A stretch of 64,000 nt of DNA from Amantichitinum ursilacus (GTDB taxonomy: Bacteria; Pseudomonadota; Gammaproteobacteria; Burkholderiales; Chitinibacteraceae): positions 1 through 64,000 of the forward strand of contig NZ_LAQT01000001.1 in NCBI RefSeq assembly GCF_001294205.1, given 5' to 3'. Below the pieces are notes generated by a model. That model saw nothing but the letters and a program-made list of their open reading frames with translations. It searched no databases and was not told where the DNA came from. Numbering within the stretch: the stretch's first letter is position 1; every line of letters starts with the position of its first letter. A program made the position numbers and the translations under genes. Of this stretch, positions 42,655 to 51,436 are shown one piece after another.

Positions 42655-43974
42655 CTACCTCGGCTTTTGCGTGGCCAACCACGCCAAAGCCGCATTGAGC
42701 GCCACATCGTTGTGGCGCTCAATGTCTTGTGCGGTGGGAATGGCAGTCTGGTCCGGGATCACGCCGACGCCTTCGATGCGTTTGCCGCCGGGCAAGGTCA
42801 TATCGATTTCGCTATAGGCCAACGCGCCGCCCCCCGGCAGTGGGTCGTAGCCCATAAACCCCAACAGACAGCCGCAACTGGTCGCGCCAAATACTTGAGC
42901 GCGGCCGATGGCTTGCGCCGCACCCGCCACCAGCTCGGATGCGCTGGCCGAGCGCATATCGGTCAGAATCGCCAACGGCGCAGTTACCGTCTTGCCGACC
43001 GGTTGCAATACGGGGTCGGCGTCCCACAGGCTGAAACCCAACAAGCGCACCGAGCCGCCATTGCGCGTAATCACATGCCCGCCTGCCTGCGGTGTGCTGA
43101 CAAAGCGGCCGAGCAAATCCATCGCCATGGCGGCATCGCCGCCGCCGTTGCTACGCAAATCGATGATCACGCCGGGCGCATCAGTGGCCTTATCCAGTTG
43201 GTCCATCAAACGTTGGCGCAAGCCACGCTCGAAGCCGGAAAAGCGTAGATACACCACGCCATTGGCCAGCTTGTGATGGATTAACCACGGCGGCGCTTCG
43301 GATTCCTCATTGCGCAAAGTCACCTGATAACGCGAGCCATCGGGCCGCCGCAACGCCAGCGTGCGCGTCTTGCCCAAGGTGGGCGCATTCAGCTCGCGCT
43401 CGGCGTAGATGGTGCGTGTCCACGGCGTGGAACCGCCGCGGGTATTGGCCAGCGTACGCTGCCACCAGGCGTCGGCCGTCTCGCCATCGATCTGTTCCAG
43501 CTGATCGCCCGCGCGCACGCCAAACAGCGCTGCTTGCGTCACCGGCGAAACGCCGCGAATCACAAAATGCCCATCGATGATTTGCACACCGATACCCAGG
43601 CCGGCGGCTTGTTGCTGGCGGATTTCGGCGTATTGCGCCGGCGTTTCCACGCGCGTGTGCGCATCGTTTAACTCGCCCGCCATGCGGTTAAGCGTTTTCC
43701 AGAATGCTTCGTCGCTGGCGGCATCCAGCGCGAGCGGCTGATACCGCGCGCGCACCGCTTTCCAGTCCAGTCCGTGTAATTTGGGATCGACGTAATAGTC
43801 GCGCAACGTGGTCCAGACCTGATCGAAAGCCGCCTGGCGCAGCGCGGGCGTCATTTCGGGGGCGGGCGTGCTGGGGGCAAGCTGGCGGCTGAGTTCGCGC
43901 GCAATCAGATGATGCGAATCGACCACGGCGCAGCCCGACAAAGCCAACAGCAGCAAGCTAACCAGTAAGCGCAT
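42655..43974 (-). CDS. S41-type (tail-specific protease-like) lipoprotein
   Basis: A 439-residue protein with lipoprotein signal MRLLVSLLLLALSGC. A tail-protease fold follows: PDZ-like GIGVQIIDGHFVIRGVSPVTQAALFGVRAGDQL, core VVYLRFSGFERGLRQRL, LRSNGGGDAAMAMDLLGRF, and the nucleophile region RSASASELVAGAAQAIG. The next conserved stretch reads VFGATSCGCLLG where CtpA-type enzymes have GKG, so the Lys of the Ser-Lys dyad is missing and the catalytic mode or activity is uncertain. Start ATG 43974; upstream frame is not homologous. Confidence 0.82.
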   Translation of the reverse strand: MRLLVSLLLLALSGCAVVDSHHLIARELSRQLAPSTPAPEMTPALRQAAFDQVWTTLRDYYVDPKLHGLDWKAVRARYQPLALDAASDEAFWKTLNRMAGELNDAHTRVETPAQYAEIRQQQAAGLGIGVQIIDGHFVIRGVSPVTQAALFGVRAGDQLEQIDGETADAWWQRTLANTRGGSTPWTRTIYAERELNAPTLGKTRTLALRRPDGSRYQVTLRNEESEAPPWLIHHKLANGVVYLRFSGFERGLRQRLMDQLDKATDAPGVIIDLRSNGGGDAAMAMDLLGRFVSTPQAGGHVITRNGGSVRLLGFSLWDADPVLQPVGKTVTAPLAILTDMRSASASELVAGAAQAIGRAQVFGATSCGCLLGFMGYDPLPGGGALAYSEIDMTLPGGKRIEGVGVIPDQTAIPTAQDIERHNDVALNAALAWLATQKPR

Positions 43975-44039
43975 AAACGCATTCTGCAAAAAGAAAGAAG
44001 CCGCAGCGTAATCGGCTGCGGCCGGATGGGGCAAGCGGC

Positions 44040-44810
44040 TTAAACCGGGCGCGCCAGCAACACCATGCTTTCCGGGCTAAAGCTCAGGTCGTCTTCCAGT
44101 TGCAGATACGCTTTCACTTCGGGCGACGCACCTTGCAACAGCGTACGGATGGCATTGACGTACACCTCGGGCGTGCGCATGCGGGCAATCCACGAGGCAA
44201 ATTCCAGCCGCACGCGCCGTACGCGCAAGCCGATCACTTCAAAGCCGGCGGCGGTGACGGCGGCGCGCCATTCGGCTTCGCTCAGGTCGCGCACATGGCT
44301 GGGGTCGCGCAGCAATTCAATCGCTTGCAAATGGGTATCGCATACCGGGCTGGCCGGGCCGAGGATGTCCATCATCACAAACTGGCCGTCCGCTTTGATC
44401 ACGCGCCGTGCTTCGCGCATTGCAGCCGGGATATCGGACCAGTGATGCGCGCTGTAGCGACTACAGACCAGATCAAATTGCGCATCGGCAAACGGCAGCG
44501 ATTGCGACGCGGCTTGTTGCGTGGTCAGGTTGCTAAAACCACGCGCGGCGGCGGCTTCGGCCACCGTGGCCAACATACCGGGCGTGATGTCGCTGGCAAT
44601 CACATGGCCGGCAAACGGTGCGATGGTAAACGCGGCATGGCCCGCGCCACAGCCGATATCCAGCGCCTGCGCCGGCTTTTGCTGCTGCGCCACACCGGCC
44701 AGACATTGCAGATCCTCGCCTTGCGCATGTACCGCGCTGGTCAAATAGGCGCTGGCGACGGGGTCGAATTGTTGGGTGACTTGCTGGTCGTGATTGGCTT
44801 GGGCGGTCAT
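44040..44810 (-). CDS. Class I SAM-dependent methyltransferase (UbiE/MenG-like fold)
   Basis: A 256-residue methyltransferase: SAM motif ALDIGCGAGHAAFTIAPFAG, acidic HVIASDITPGML, FDLVCSRYSAHHWSDI, and EARRVIKADGQFVMMDI. Substrate not known. 65 bp upstream of the S41-like gene on the same strand and possibly co-transcribed. C-terminal half is less typical of UbiE. Confidence 0.85.
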   Translation of the reverse strand: MTAQANHDQQVTQQFDPVASAYLTSAVHAQGEDLQCLAGVAQQQKPAQALDIGCGAGHAAFTIAPFAGHVIASDITPGMLATVAEAAAARGFSNLTTQQAASQSLPFADAQFDLVCSRYSAHHWSDIPAAMREARRVIKADGQFVMMDILGPASPVCDTHLQAIELLRDPSHVRDLSEAEWRAAVTAAGFEVIGLRVRRVRLEFASWIARMRTPEVYVNAIRTLLQGASPEVKAYLQLEDDLSFSPESMVLLARPV

Positions 44811-44949
44811 TGGGTAGCGCTCCTTGGTGGGTGGAGAACACCTTAAACCGGGTATGGCGGCTTAAACAGACCAGTGTTTATGCTGGTATTGAAACCACCT
44901 TGATCATGGTGGTGAGTGGCGCGCTGGTTTACGGTTGGCGGGTATAAGC

Positions 44950-45101
44950 AAAGAAAAAGCCCGCTTCAGAAGAAGCGGGCCCAAATATCCAACCAGACAA
45001 ACACGGAGATGACGCGCCTGCCTGCGCGTCGGAAACCATAGTGCGCCAACGTCGCTGTTTTGAGAGCCAGGTTGATGCCTGGGGACCGCGCCTGGGTAGC
45101 T
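44950..45101 (-). repeat. Terminator-bearing repeat, copy 1; possible small RNA read on the minus strand
   Basis: One of three near-copies. Read on the minus strand it contains a hairpin around CCCCAGGCATCAACCTGG, the perfect hairpin GACGCGCAGGCAGGCGCGTC, the single-stranded CATCTCCGTGTTTGTCTGG, then an intrinsic terminator: GCCCGCTTC / GAAGCGGGC followed by TTTTTC. No comparable T-run exists on the plus strand. Sequence between the structures is nearly identical in all three copies. The frame through it (MVSDAQAGASSPCLSGW) is present in each copy but I take this as a by-product. Confidence 0.75.
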
Positions 45102-45545
45102 GGCCGGGCGCGTTGGGCTGCGTACGTTTTAGCGATCTGATCGACCGAACGACTTTCTGCTCAAAATTGACCCAAAAACGCTGCGCCTTTCGTCTGCTGA
45201 TGGTCGGATGAACGTTCGTTTTTTCGCCCTGGAAGGTCGCGAAAGCCAGCCGAGATCAATAATCCGCATTTGCGAGACGCGTAAGCACAAAACGAGCCGT
45301 TGTGGTTTGACCGGGTCGGTGGCGGCGATCTGTGTGGCAACGCTATCATTGAGCCCAAATCCATTGCGTTCAATAGGTTATGGCACGGCCGCGTCGCAGC
45401 ATTCGTCGTGCCGGGCCAGGTGGTGGCCGTCTTTGTAGCGATGCGACAGCGCCCTCGCTGGCGCTAACCGCGTTTTTGCGGTCCTTCCTTTCCGGTATTT
45501 CAGTTTATTAATTACAAATAATTGCAGCAGCAGGAGCATCAATTC
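45102..45545. other. Intergenic region upstream of the orphan binding protein
   Basis: About 440 bp with no recognisable gene; short open frames on both strands show no family features. It contains the palindromic GAACGTTC at about 45209 and near its right end an AT-rich stretch (CAGTTTATTAATTACAAATAATTG) that may hold the promoter for the next gene. Confidence 0.6.
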
Positions 45546-46424
45546 GTGGGCATCAGCAAAACCGTAGCTTCCATTCTGGGTGTGGCTTTTTGCCTCGCCA
45601 CCGCCGCCAGCCAGGCCGATACGCTGGACCGGATTAAAACCAGTGGCGAAATCAAGATTGGTTATCGCAGTTCGTCGATGCCGCTGTCGTGGTCAGCCGA
45701 CGGCACACCGACCGGATTTATGGTGGCGCTGTGCGAAAAAATCGTGACGGAACAAATCAGCACCGCGCTGCATAAGCCCATCAAGATTACCTATGTGCCG
45801 GTGACGGTGCAGACGCGGTTTCAGTTGCTGGACCAGCAGGCCATCGATATGGAATGCGGTTCAACCACGGTGACGCTGGAACGGATGAAGCAGGTGGATT
45901 TTTCGCTGGCCACATATATCACCACATCGCGGCTGGTCAGTTTAAAGAAGACCGGCGCGCTGAATCTGTCGACCATGAATGGCCGCGTTCTGGCGGTGCA
46001 GACTGGGTCCAGCCATGCTGAGTTGATCTCGAAAATGCTGGGCGGCGCCAGATTGTTGCAGGTGCCTGATGCCGCGCGTGGCGTGGAAGCCGTGGCCAAT
46101 GGCAAAGCAGCGGCTTATGTCGATGCTGAAAACCTGATCCTGAGCGCCATAAAGGCCAACCATTTGCAGCCTGCGGATTTCACCATGGGCACGTCGTTAT
46201 CGGTGGAGCCGTTTGCCATCGTTACGCGCAAGGGCGATACCGGGCTGGAGAAGCTGATTGATCAGGGGCTGCGCAAGGCGTTCTCGCATTCGGAGGCCAC
46301 GGTGACCTTGCTGCAAGGCTATAGCACGCAAATGGGCGCGGACATTAATGCGTTGACGCGCGACGCTATCCGCAATCCGTCGCGCAGCCACGAATGCAGC
46401 ATGCTGGAAGCGGTGACCTGCTAA
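45546..46424 (+). CDS. Orphan amino-acid ABC-type substrate-binding protein (GTG start)
   Basis: A 292-residue SBP_bac_3 protein: leader GISKTVASILGVAFCLATAASQA, then DTLDRIKTSGEIKIGYRSSSMPLSW, GFMVALCEKIVTEQI, VQTRFQLLDQQAIDMECGSTTVTLERMKQVDFS. Similar to glutamate/aspartate-binding GltI. GTG 45546 has AGGAG with a 9-nt spacer, which decides it over the upstream TTG. No permease or ATPase is near, and a chemoreceptor gene lies 1.6 kb away, so a sensory role is possible. Confidence 0.85.
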   Translation: MGISKTVASILGVAFCLATAASQADTLDRIKTSGEIKIGYRSSSMPLSWSADGTPTGFMVALCEKIVTEQISTALHKPIKITYVPVTVQTRFQLLDQQAIDMECGSTTVTLERMKQVDFSLATYITTSRLVSLKKTGALNLSTMNGRVLAVQTGSSHAELISKMLGGARLLQVPDAARGVEAVANGKAAAYVDAENLILSAIKANHLQPADFTMGTSLSVEPFAIVTRKGDTGLEKLIDQGLRKAFSHSEATVTLLQGYSTQMGADINALTRDAIRNPSRSHECSMLEAVTC

Positions 46425-46438
46425 GCCGCGGCGGCGCC

Positions 46439-46600
46439 AAAGAAAAAGCCCGCTTCCAAAGAAGCGGGCCCAAGTAAATACAAGTTCCAACCAGACAAAC
46501 ACGGAGATGACGCGCCTGCCTGCGCGTCGGAAACCATAGTGCGCCGTTGTTGCTGATTTGTGAGCCAGGGCGACGCCTGGGGAGTATGCCTGGGTAGGCG
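46439..46600 (-). repeat. Terminator-bearing repeat, copy 2
   Basis: Same element as at 44950, with a 6-nt internal variant (AGTAAATACAAGTTCC). Minus-strand terminator: GCCCGCTTC TTTG GAAGCGGGC then TTTTTC. The GACGCGC..GCGCGTC hairpin and GGAGATGACG stretch are identical to copy 1. It lies between the convergent binding-protein and parvulin-like genes, where it could terminate the latter. Confidence 0.75.
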
Positions 46601-46620
46601 CGCTGCCCCGGTCGGCGCGC

Positions 46621-47556
46621 TTAGCTGAAGGAAAAGTCGCAGCCGCATTCGTCAGCGTTCATGCCCAGGTCCGGCCATCTGACATCCACCAAAGGTTGCC
46701 CCGGCGTGGGCGCGATCTTGATCACAGCGGCTTTACGTGTCGCTTCAAACGGATCGTAATTGCGCGATTTATCCTGATTTTCGAGACGCGCTTTCAGCTT
46801 GTCATGGATCTCGGCCAGTGGGGGCAGTGGCTCGGGGCCGAGACTGTTAAGTTTGACCACTTCCCAACCGCCCACGGTTTTGATGGGTGCCGATATTTCG
46901 CCCTTTTTAAGCGCCAGAACCGCCTTGGTGAAGGCCGGATCGTAATCCTGCATCTGCTGGAGCGTGACGCGGTCGGACTCATACGCCGGACGCATCGCTT
47001 TGGGCAGCAAGGGGTTGCCCTCTTCTCTGAAGCGCTCCGGATCGGCGCTCAATCTTTTATGAAATTGTTCGGCCAATGCGCTGCTGCTGAAGATAGCGCG
47101 TTGCACGCTGTAACTACGTTTGGCTTCATTTTGCATGAGCTCTTTTGCGTATAGCTCGGCGATCCGGGCTTCCGTCACCACCGGTTTTGCAGGCGGGATC
47201 AACGCGGCGGCGTACCAATAGGCGTCGTCCGTCGTCAGCAGCCGGCTGAGTGCGCCAAATTCAGGTAACTGGCTGATTGCGGTGGGCGCTTTAAGCAGCG
47301 TGTTCAGATATTGGCGATCCATGGTCATGCGGATCAGGCGTTTGAGACTGCCATTACGCGAGCAGGCAGCACGGGAAGAATTGGCGCTGCATTCGCCAAT
47401 AGCGACCCGGGCGCGCTGGATAATGGCGACATCGGATTCATCAATGCTATCGCCATTGACGATGGCCGCGGGCGCGGCAAGCGCCTGGCCACAAAGCAGG
47501 GCGGTGGATAAAAGCAGCGCGGATTTCAGCGGATTGAGGCGGTTGGACAGGGTCAT
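46621..47556 (-). CDS. Periplasmic parvulin-like peptidyl-prolyl isomerase homologue
   Basis: A 311-residue exported protein: leader SALLLSTALLCGQALA, AAIVNGDSIDESDVAI at the start as in SurA/PrsA-type proteins, and a parvulin-like domain from RSYSVQRAIFSSSALAEQF with ISAPIKTVGGWEVVKLNSLGPEPLPPLAEI. Several Cys pairs (GECSANSSRAACSRN, DECGCDF) are unusual and could form disulfides. A chaperone role in the periplasm is likely. Terminated probably by repeat copy 2. Confidence 0.78.
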   Translation of the reverse strand: MTLSNRLNPLKSALLLSTALLCGQALAAPAAIVNGDSIDESDVAIIQRARVAIGECSANSSRAACSRNGSLKRLIRMTMDRQYLNTLLKAPTAISQLPEFGALSRLLTTDDAYWYAAALIPPAKPVVTEARIAELYAKELMQNEAKRSYSVQRAIFSSSALAEQFHKRLSADPERFREEGNPLLPKAMRPAYESDRVTLQQMQDYDPAFTKAVLALKKGEISAPIKTVGGWEVVKLNSLGPEPLPPLAEIHDKLKARLENQDKSRNYDPFEATRKAAVIKIAPTPGQPLVDVRWPDLGMNADECGCDFSFS

Positions 47557-47673
47557 CGCAGGGCTCCACAAAGGAAAGGGAGCGTGCGACTATCGGCGCG
47601 GCCCTGCGCCTGCACTATAAGAATCTACTCAAAAAGCCGCTGCAGCCTGGCGATGGGCGCGCGCCCTACGTGC

Positions 47674-47829
47674 AAAGAAAAAAGCCCGCTTCCAGAAGAA
47701 GCGGGCCCAAATATCCAACCAGACAAACACGGAGATGACGCGCCTGCCTGCGCGTCGGAAACCATAGTGCGCTTTTCGCAATCGGTTGTGAGCCAGGACG
47801 ATGCCTGGGGAGCGCGCTTGGGAAGTGCG
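47674..47829 (-). repeat. Terminator-bearing repeat, copy 3
   Basis: Third copy of the element at 44950: terminator GCCCGCTTC TTCT GGAAGCGGGC then TTTTTTC on the minus strand, and identical CCAACCAGACAAACACGG and GACGCGCCTGCCTGCGCGTC stretches. It lies in a 500-bp gap upstream of a chemoreceptor gene, with no minus-strand gene directly upstream of it, so here it is not simply the terminator of a gene. Confidence 0.75.
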
Positions 47830-48056
47830 GTGCCTATTTGCTTTCGATAATCGACAGTAAATGGGGCGCTGTGTCATTCGTGTTACGTGTTACAGAAATT
47901 AACCCAGCAATCGTCAGCAACTGTTTATTCTGCGGATTCTCACAAAAAAACGGATGAGCCGGATCGCATGATCCGTGCAGCCCGCGTAAGGCAGCCGCTA
48001 GAGTATGCCGCGCGCATCCGTATAAGCCCTTCAGAGTCTGGATCCGGAGTAAGCCC
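47830..48056. other. Upstream region of the chemoreceptor gene
   Basis: No gene seen. The stretch contains AT-rich patches (GTTTATTCTGCGGATTCTCACAAAAAAACGG) likely to hold the promoter and ends with CCGGAGTAAGCCC as ribosome site of the next gene. From 47557 to 47673 there is likewise no gene. Confidence 0.5.
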
Positions 48057-49670
48057 ATGAGTATCAAATCGAAACTGGTTTCGCTGGTTGGCGTTACGCT
48101 GCTATTGCTGTTGGTTTTGGGTATTAACGGTTTGTACTGGATGAGGGATATCCAGAGCGCGTTTGAGACCACTTACAAAGACCGCGTGGTGTGTCTGGGC
48201 CAGCTTAAAAACGTGGCTGAGATGTACACGGTGAACGTAATCGGCACGGCGCAAAAGCTGAATGCGCGCAGCATGAGCTGGGATCGCGCCACTGCCAATC
48301 TGGCCGAGGCGCGCAGCAATATCGGGCGCAACTGGAAAGCCTATAGCGCCACCTATATGCCGCCCGAAGAGAAAACGCTGTTTGCTGAAGCCAGCACCAA
48401 CATCCAGGCCGCCGATGCAGCAATTACGCAACTCGAAAAGTTGATTGCCAGCAAAGACCGCGTGGGCCTTGATACCTTTGCCCGCAATGACATCTACAGC
48501 ACCATCGAGCCGGTGCAGCAAAGCATCAACAAGCTGATTACGCTGCAGCTCAAAGTCGCAAAACAGAACTTTGATCAGAGCGAGGCTGATTACGCGCGCG
48601 CCGAGGCGATTTCGATTGCGCTGATTGCCGCTGCCATCCTGATCGCCGCCATCTGGTCGATCAGCATCGTCAAAACCTTGTCCGGCAAGATCGGGCGGCT
48701 GAACACGGCCTTGGGCCATGCGCGCGATCATAACGATCTGACCGTGCGTGCGCCGGTGGCGGGCAAGGATGAAGTCGACAGCATTGCGCGTGCCTATAAC
48801 GCGCTGGCGGACAATATGCAGACGCTGGTGCAGTCGGTGTCCACCGCAGTCAGCACCGTTTCGCGCGAAGTGGGGCAACTGGCCGAAACCACCGAGCAGA
48901 TCAATCGTGCGGCGGCGGCCGGGGCTGAATCCACCAGCAGCATGGCGGCGGCGGTGGAGCAGGTGACCGTCAGCATCGCGCATGTGGCCGACAACGCCAG
49001 CGACGCGCGCCAGCTTAGCGAAGCGGCGCGCCAGAGCGCCAGCAGTGGCGGTGAAGAGATTGTGGCCACGGTCGCCAATATTCGCGAAATTGACCAGGCC
49101 ATCGCCGAGGCCGGCCGCATGGTGGGCATGCTGGGCGAGGATACGCAACGCGTGACTGCGATTGTCGCGGTGATCAAGGACGTGGCGGACCAGACCAATT
49201 TGCTGGCGCTGAATGCGGCGATCGAAGCGGCGCGTGCGGGTGAACAGGGCCGCGGTTTTGCCGTGGTGGCGGATGAAGTGCGCAAGCTGGCCGAGCGTAC
49301 CGCGCTGGCGACGGTGGATATCCGCAACACCGTGGAACAGATCGGCAGCAGCAGTCAGGACGTGGCGCGCGCCATGGCGGCCACGGTGGAGCGCGCGCAC
49401 GAATGCGCCTCGACCGCCGAACGCGCGGGCGCCGCCATCGAAGCGATTGATCGCGACGTTAACGCGGGCGGCAGCGCTATCGGCGGCATCGCCCAGGCAT
49501 TACAAGAACACAAATCGGGCGCGCAATTGATTGCACAACAGGTGGAGCGCGTTTCGCAAATGACAGACGAGAATACGGCCGTGGTTGGCTCAATCAACGA
49601 GGCCGCGCGGCGCTTGCGCGATCTGGCCGGTACCTTGCAAACCGGCGTGGGGCGTTTTCGTATCGCGTAA
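48057..49670 (+). CDS. Methyl-accepting chemotaxis protein
   Basis: A 537-residue receptor: TM1 (about 7-28, [19 protein letters not shown]), a 4-helix-bundle periplasmic ligand domain with [23 protein letters not shown]2 (about 184-205), HAMP ([25 protein letters not shown]), and signalling hairpin tip [38 protein letters not shown] split here as two parts of one conserved stretch. Ligand not known. Ends without the pentapeptide tether for CheR. Terminator at 49698. Confidence 0.92.
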   Translation: MSIKSKLVSLVGVTLLLLLVLGINGLYWMRDIQSAFETTYKDRVVCLGQLKNVAEMYTVNVIGTAQKLNARSMSWDRATANLAEARSNIGRNWKAYSATYMPPEEKTLFAEASTNIQAADAAITQLEKLIASKDRVGLDTFARNDIYSTIEPVQQSINKLITLQLKVAKQNFDQSEADYARAEAISIALIAAAILIAAIWSISIVKTLSGKIGRLNTALGHARDHNDLTVRAPVAGKDEVDSIARAYNALADNMQTLVQSVSTAVSTVSREVGQLAETTEQINRAAAAGAESTSSMAAAVEQVTVSIAHVADNASDARQLSEAARQSASSGGEEIVATVANIREIDQAIAEAGRMVGMLGEDTQRVTAIVAVIKDVADQTNLLALNAAIEAARAGEQGRGFAVVADEVRKLAERTALATVDIRNTVEQIGSSSQDVARAMAATVERAHECASTAERAGAAIEAIDRDVNAGGSAIGGIAQALQEHKSGAQLIAQQVERVSQMTDENTAVVGSINEAARRLRDLAGTLQTGVGRFRIA

Positions 49671-49700
49671 CAGCGGCCTCATTGCATGTACGAACGTGAA

Positions 49701-49735
49701 AAAGCCAGCCGCGATATCGGGGCTGGCTTTGTTTT
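49701..49735. terminator. Bidirectional intrinsic terminator
   Basis: 10-bp stem AAAGCCAGCC / GGCTGGCTTT (49701-49710 and 49721-49730), 10-nt loop, then GTTTT; the A-run before it serves the minus strand. Separates the chemoreceptor from the convergent small gene. Confidence 0.88.
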
Positions 49736-49764
49736 ATCTCGGTATTCGTACTGCGGACAGTGCC

Positions 49765-50016
49765 TTAACAGGCCTGGCCCACTGCGGCATCCATGGCGCC
49801 GGCGCTCATTGCCATGCTGTTGAGCGTGGCGGCATGCAACAGGATGGCTGCATCCCCGCGTTGCAGGCTGGCGTAGGGGCCGCCCACTTCGTGGTTGTTC
49901 TGGAACAAGTACAGACCGGCAAAACGCCCGATGCCCGATTCGTCCACGCGCAGGCATTCGCGCAATTCGTACCCGTTGTCGCGCCGATAAGCTTTGGACC
50001 ATCGCGTCATTGCCAT
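49765..50016 (-). CDS. Small hypothetical protein (83 aa)
   Basis: A soluble protein MAMTRWSKAYRRDNGYELRE ... GGPYASLQRGDAAILLHAATL. GGAGG lies 7 nt upstream of its ATG at 50016. Not recognised; ends in Cys after an Ala/Met-rich helix. First of two or three small minus-strand genes here. Confidence 0.5.
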   Translation of the reverse strand: MAMTRWSKAYRRDNGYELRECLRVDESGIGRFAGLYLFQNNHEVGGPYASLQRGDAAILLHAATLNSMAMSAGAMDAAVGQAC

Positions 50017-50069
50017 ACTGCCTCCTCGCCCTTTAACTCGACCTGAAAGCCTGCTTTATTGCCGCGCGC

Positions 50070-50327
50070 TTAACGCGGCATCCGGAAATCGGCACCGCGC
50101 CGGGGCGGCGGTGCAAAGCGCGGCTGCCGCGCGATATCGACGTATTCGGCTGCATCGTGGGCCTGCCCGATAAATTCGAACGGCCCTGCCAGTACGTCGC
50201 CACTACGGCTTTTGACCACAAACCCCAAGCGCCCGGCCACACGGCCTTGCGCATCCACCGCGACCTTTTCTTCGACCACGGCATTGAGGGACTGATGACC
50301 CGTTGGAATAAAATCAATATTTATCAT
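50070..50327 (-). CDS. Small hypothetical protein (85 aa)
   Basis: MINIDFIPTGHQSLNAVVEE at the start and GRLGFVVKSRSGDVLAGPFEF in the middle suggest a beta-rich fold; tail Arg/Pro-rich. No recognised family and no clear ribosome site. It stands between the other small gene and the AbiTii-like gene on the same strand. Confidence 0.4.
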   Translation of the reverse strand: MINIDFIPTGHQSLNAVVEEKVAVDAQGRVAGRLGFVVKSRSGDVLAGPFEFIGQAHDAAEYVDIARQPRFAPPPRRGADFRMPR

Positions 50328-50445
50328 TGTAATGCTGACGTCAACTTATCTAAGTGAGCAGTAACGTCTCACGTCAATATTGCAAACATGCGTACGCGGT
50401 GCGACCTGGTCCGACACACGGCGTGTCGGCTGTCGCGCGCCGCCA

Positions 50446-51105
50446 TCAGGCGACAGCTCGCCCTTGACGCGCAAACACAGATGCAGGTTGTGCGCTGTTG
50501 GCCGAGGCCAGATGCGCAAAATCGGGTTGGCGTACCGTGGCGCCCAAGCGGCCCGGACGCGCATCGGCGGCCAGTGCACGGCTATGAATTTCGATTTCGG
50601 TCAGCGCACGCAGCAAACGAGCGCGGATGGCGTTGACCAGATCATGGATGGCGTGGCGGTTCATCGAGCGCCATGCGGCGACGCAACGCATGCCTGCGGC
50701 AAACGGTTGGCCATCGTCCAGCTTGCGCAAATGATGTTGTGGCCAGATATCTTGCAGTTCGTCATCGCGGCGGCCATGCAGCAGCGGCAGATAATCCGCA
50801 ATGCCATTGCGCAGATGCGCCTTGTTAACGCCTTCGCGCAGATCTTCCGGCACAAAGTCCGCCGGCACCATCACGCGGCTGACCTGAATATGGTTGCCAC
50901 GCAGTTGGGCGTACGATTGCACTTGCACCACGCGATAGCTGGGCAGTGCTTTATTAAGGGGATAACCGCTGAGCTCCAGCTCCAGCCAGTCGCGAACCTG
51001 TTTTACGTTCGATTCGACCGCCAGGCGATGGCATTGGCGCATCACACGCACCAGATCATTGCTGTTATGAAGGATGTCATCGCGGAGAGTTTTCAGCGTA
51101 GTCAT
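50446..51105 (-). CDS. AbiTii-like protein
   Basis: A 219-residue protein whose N-terminal 110 residues match the AbiTii pattern: DDILHNSNDLVRVMRQCHRLA, WLELELSGYPLNKALPSYRVV, then YAQLRGN and EDLREGVNKAHLRNGIADYLPLL. A helix HAIHDLVNAIRARLLRALTEIE follows, also usual in the family. AbiTii is one half of the lactococcal AbiT abortive-infection system; solitary relatives occur widely. The last 35 residues are irregular. A defence role is inferred. Confidence 0.68.
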   Translation of the reverse strand: MTTLKTLRDDILHNSNDLVRVMRQCHRLAVESNVKQVRDWLELELSGYPLNKALPSYRVVQVQSYAQLRGNHIQVSRVMVPADFVPEDLREGVNKAHLRNGIADYLPLLHGRRDDELQDIWPQHHLRKLDDGQPFAAGMRCVAAWRSMNRHAIHDLVNAIRARLLRALTEIEIHSRALAADARPGRLGATVRQPDFAHLASANSAQPASVFARQGRAVA

Positions 51106-51436
51106 TGTTTGTTTCCTCGCTCTTGTTGTCAGCCGGCTTATCGGGGAGTAAGCACTAACGGGTTTGGTTGACCGAACTTTAAGGTTTCAACGCAATGCAT
51201 GATGTAGGCCGTTGAGAAGCCTGGATTGACGGCCTGGCTCGCATTCGCCACCAGGACAATTCCTACAACGGCTTAAAAATAAAAACATCAATAAAATCAA
51301 TGCATTGAGTTATGTTTTGGTCCATTGTGCCGCCGCCGTTCGTCGGTTGGCTCCTACAGAGATATCAGTCTGGCCTTGCTGGCTATCGCAGTGCAGCAAA
51401 AGCAGTATCGGGGGGTTTTCAAAAAATGGGTGCCCA
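51106..51436. promoter_or_regulatory. Upstream region of opgG
   Basis: 330 bp without a gene. An AT-rich patch at about 51275-51315 (AAAAATAAAAACATCAATAAAATCAATGC) is the best promoter candidate for the glucan genes; nothing else specific is seen. Confidence 0.45.

Noticed and set aside
42469-43248. A 259-codon plus-strand frame starting in the module.
   Set aside because: Only the first 60 codons are a MocR fragment; the rest is antisense to the S41-like gene.
45161-45438. Overlapping short frames on both strands in the gap before the orphan binding protein.
   Set aside because: No family features, irregular composition and no supporting ribosome sites.
44950-47829. A conserved small protein (MVSDAQAGASSPCLSGW...) in each copy of the terminator-bearing repeat.
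   Set aside because: The frame runs through the terminator stem and differs after it; identity follows from DNA-level repeat conservation, so I did not call a gene.
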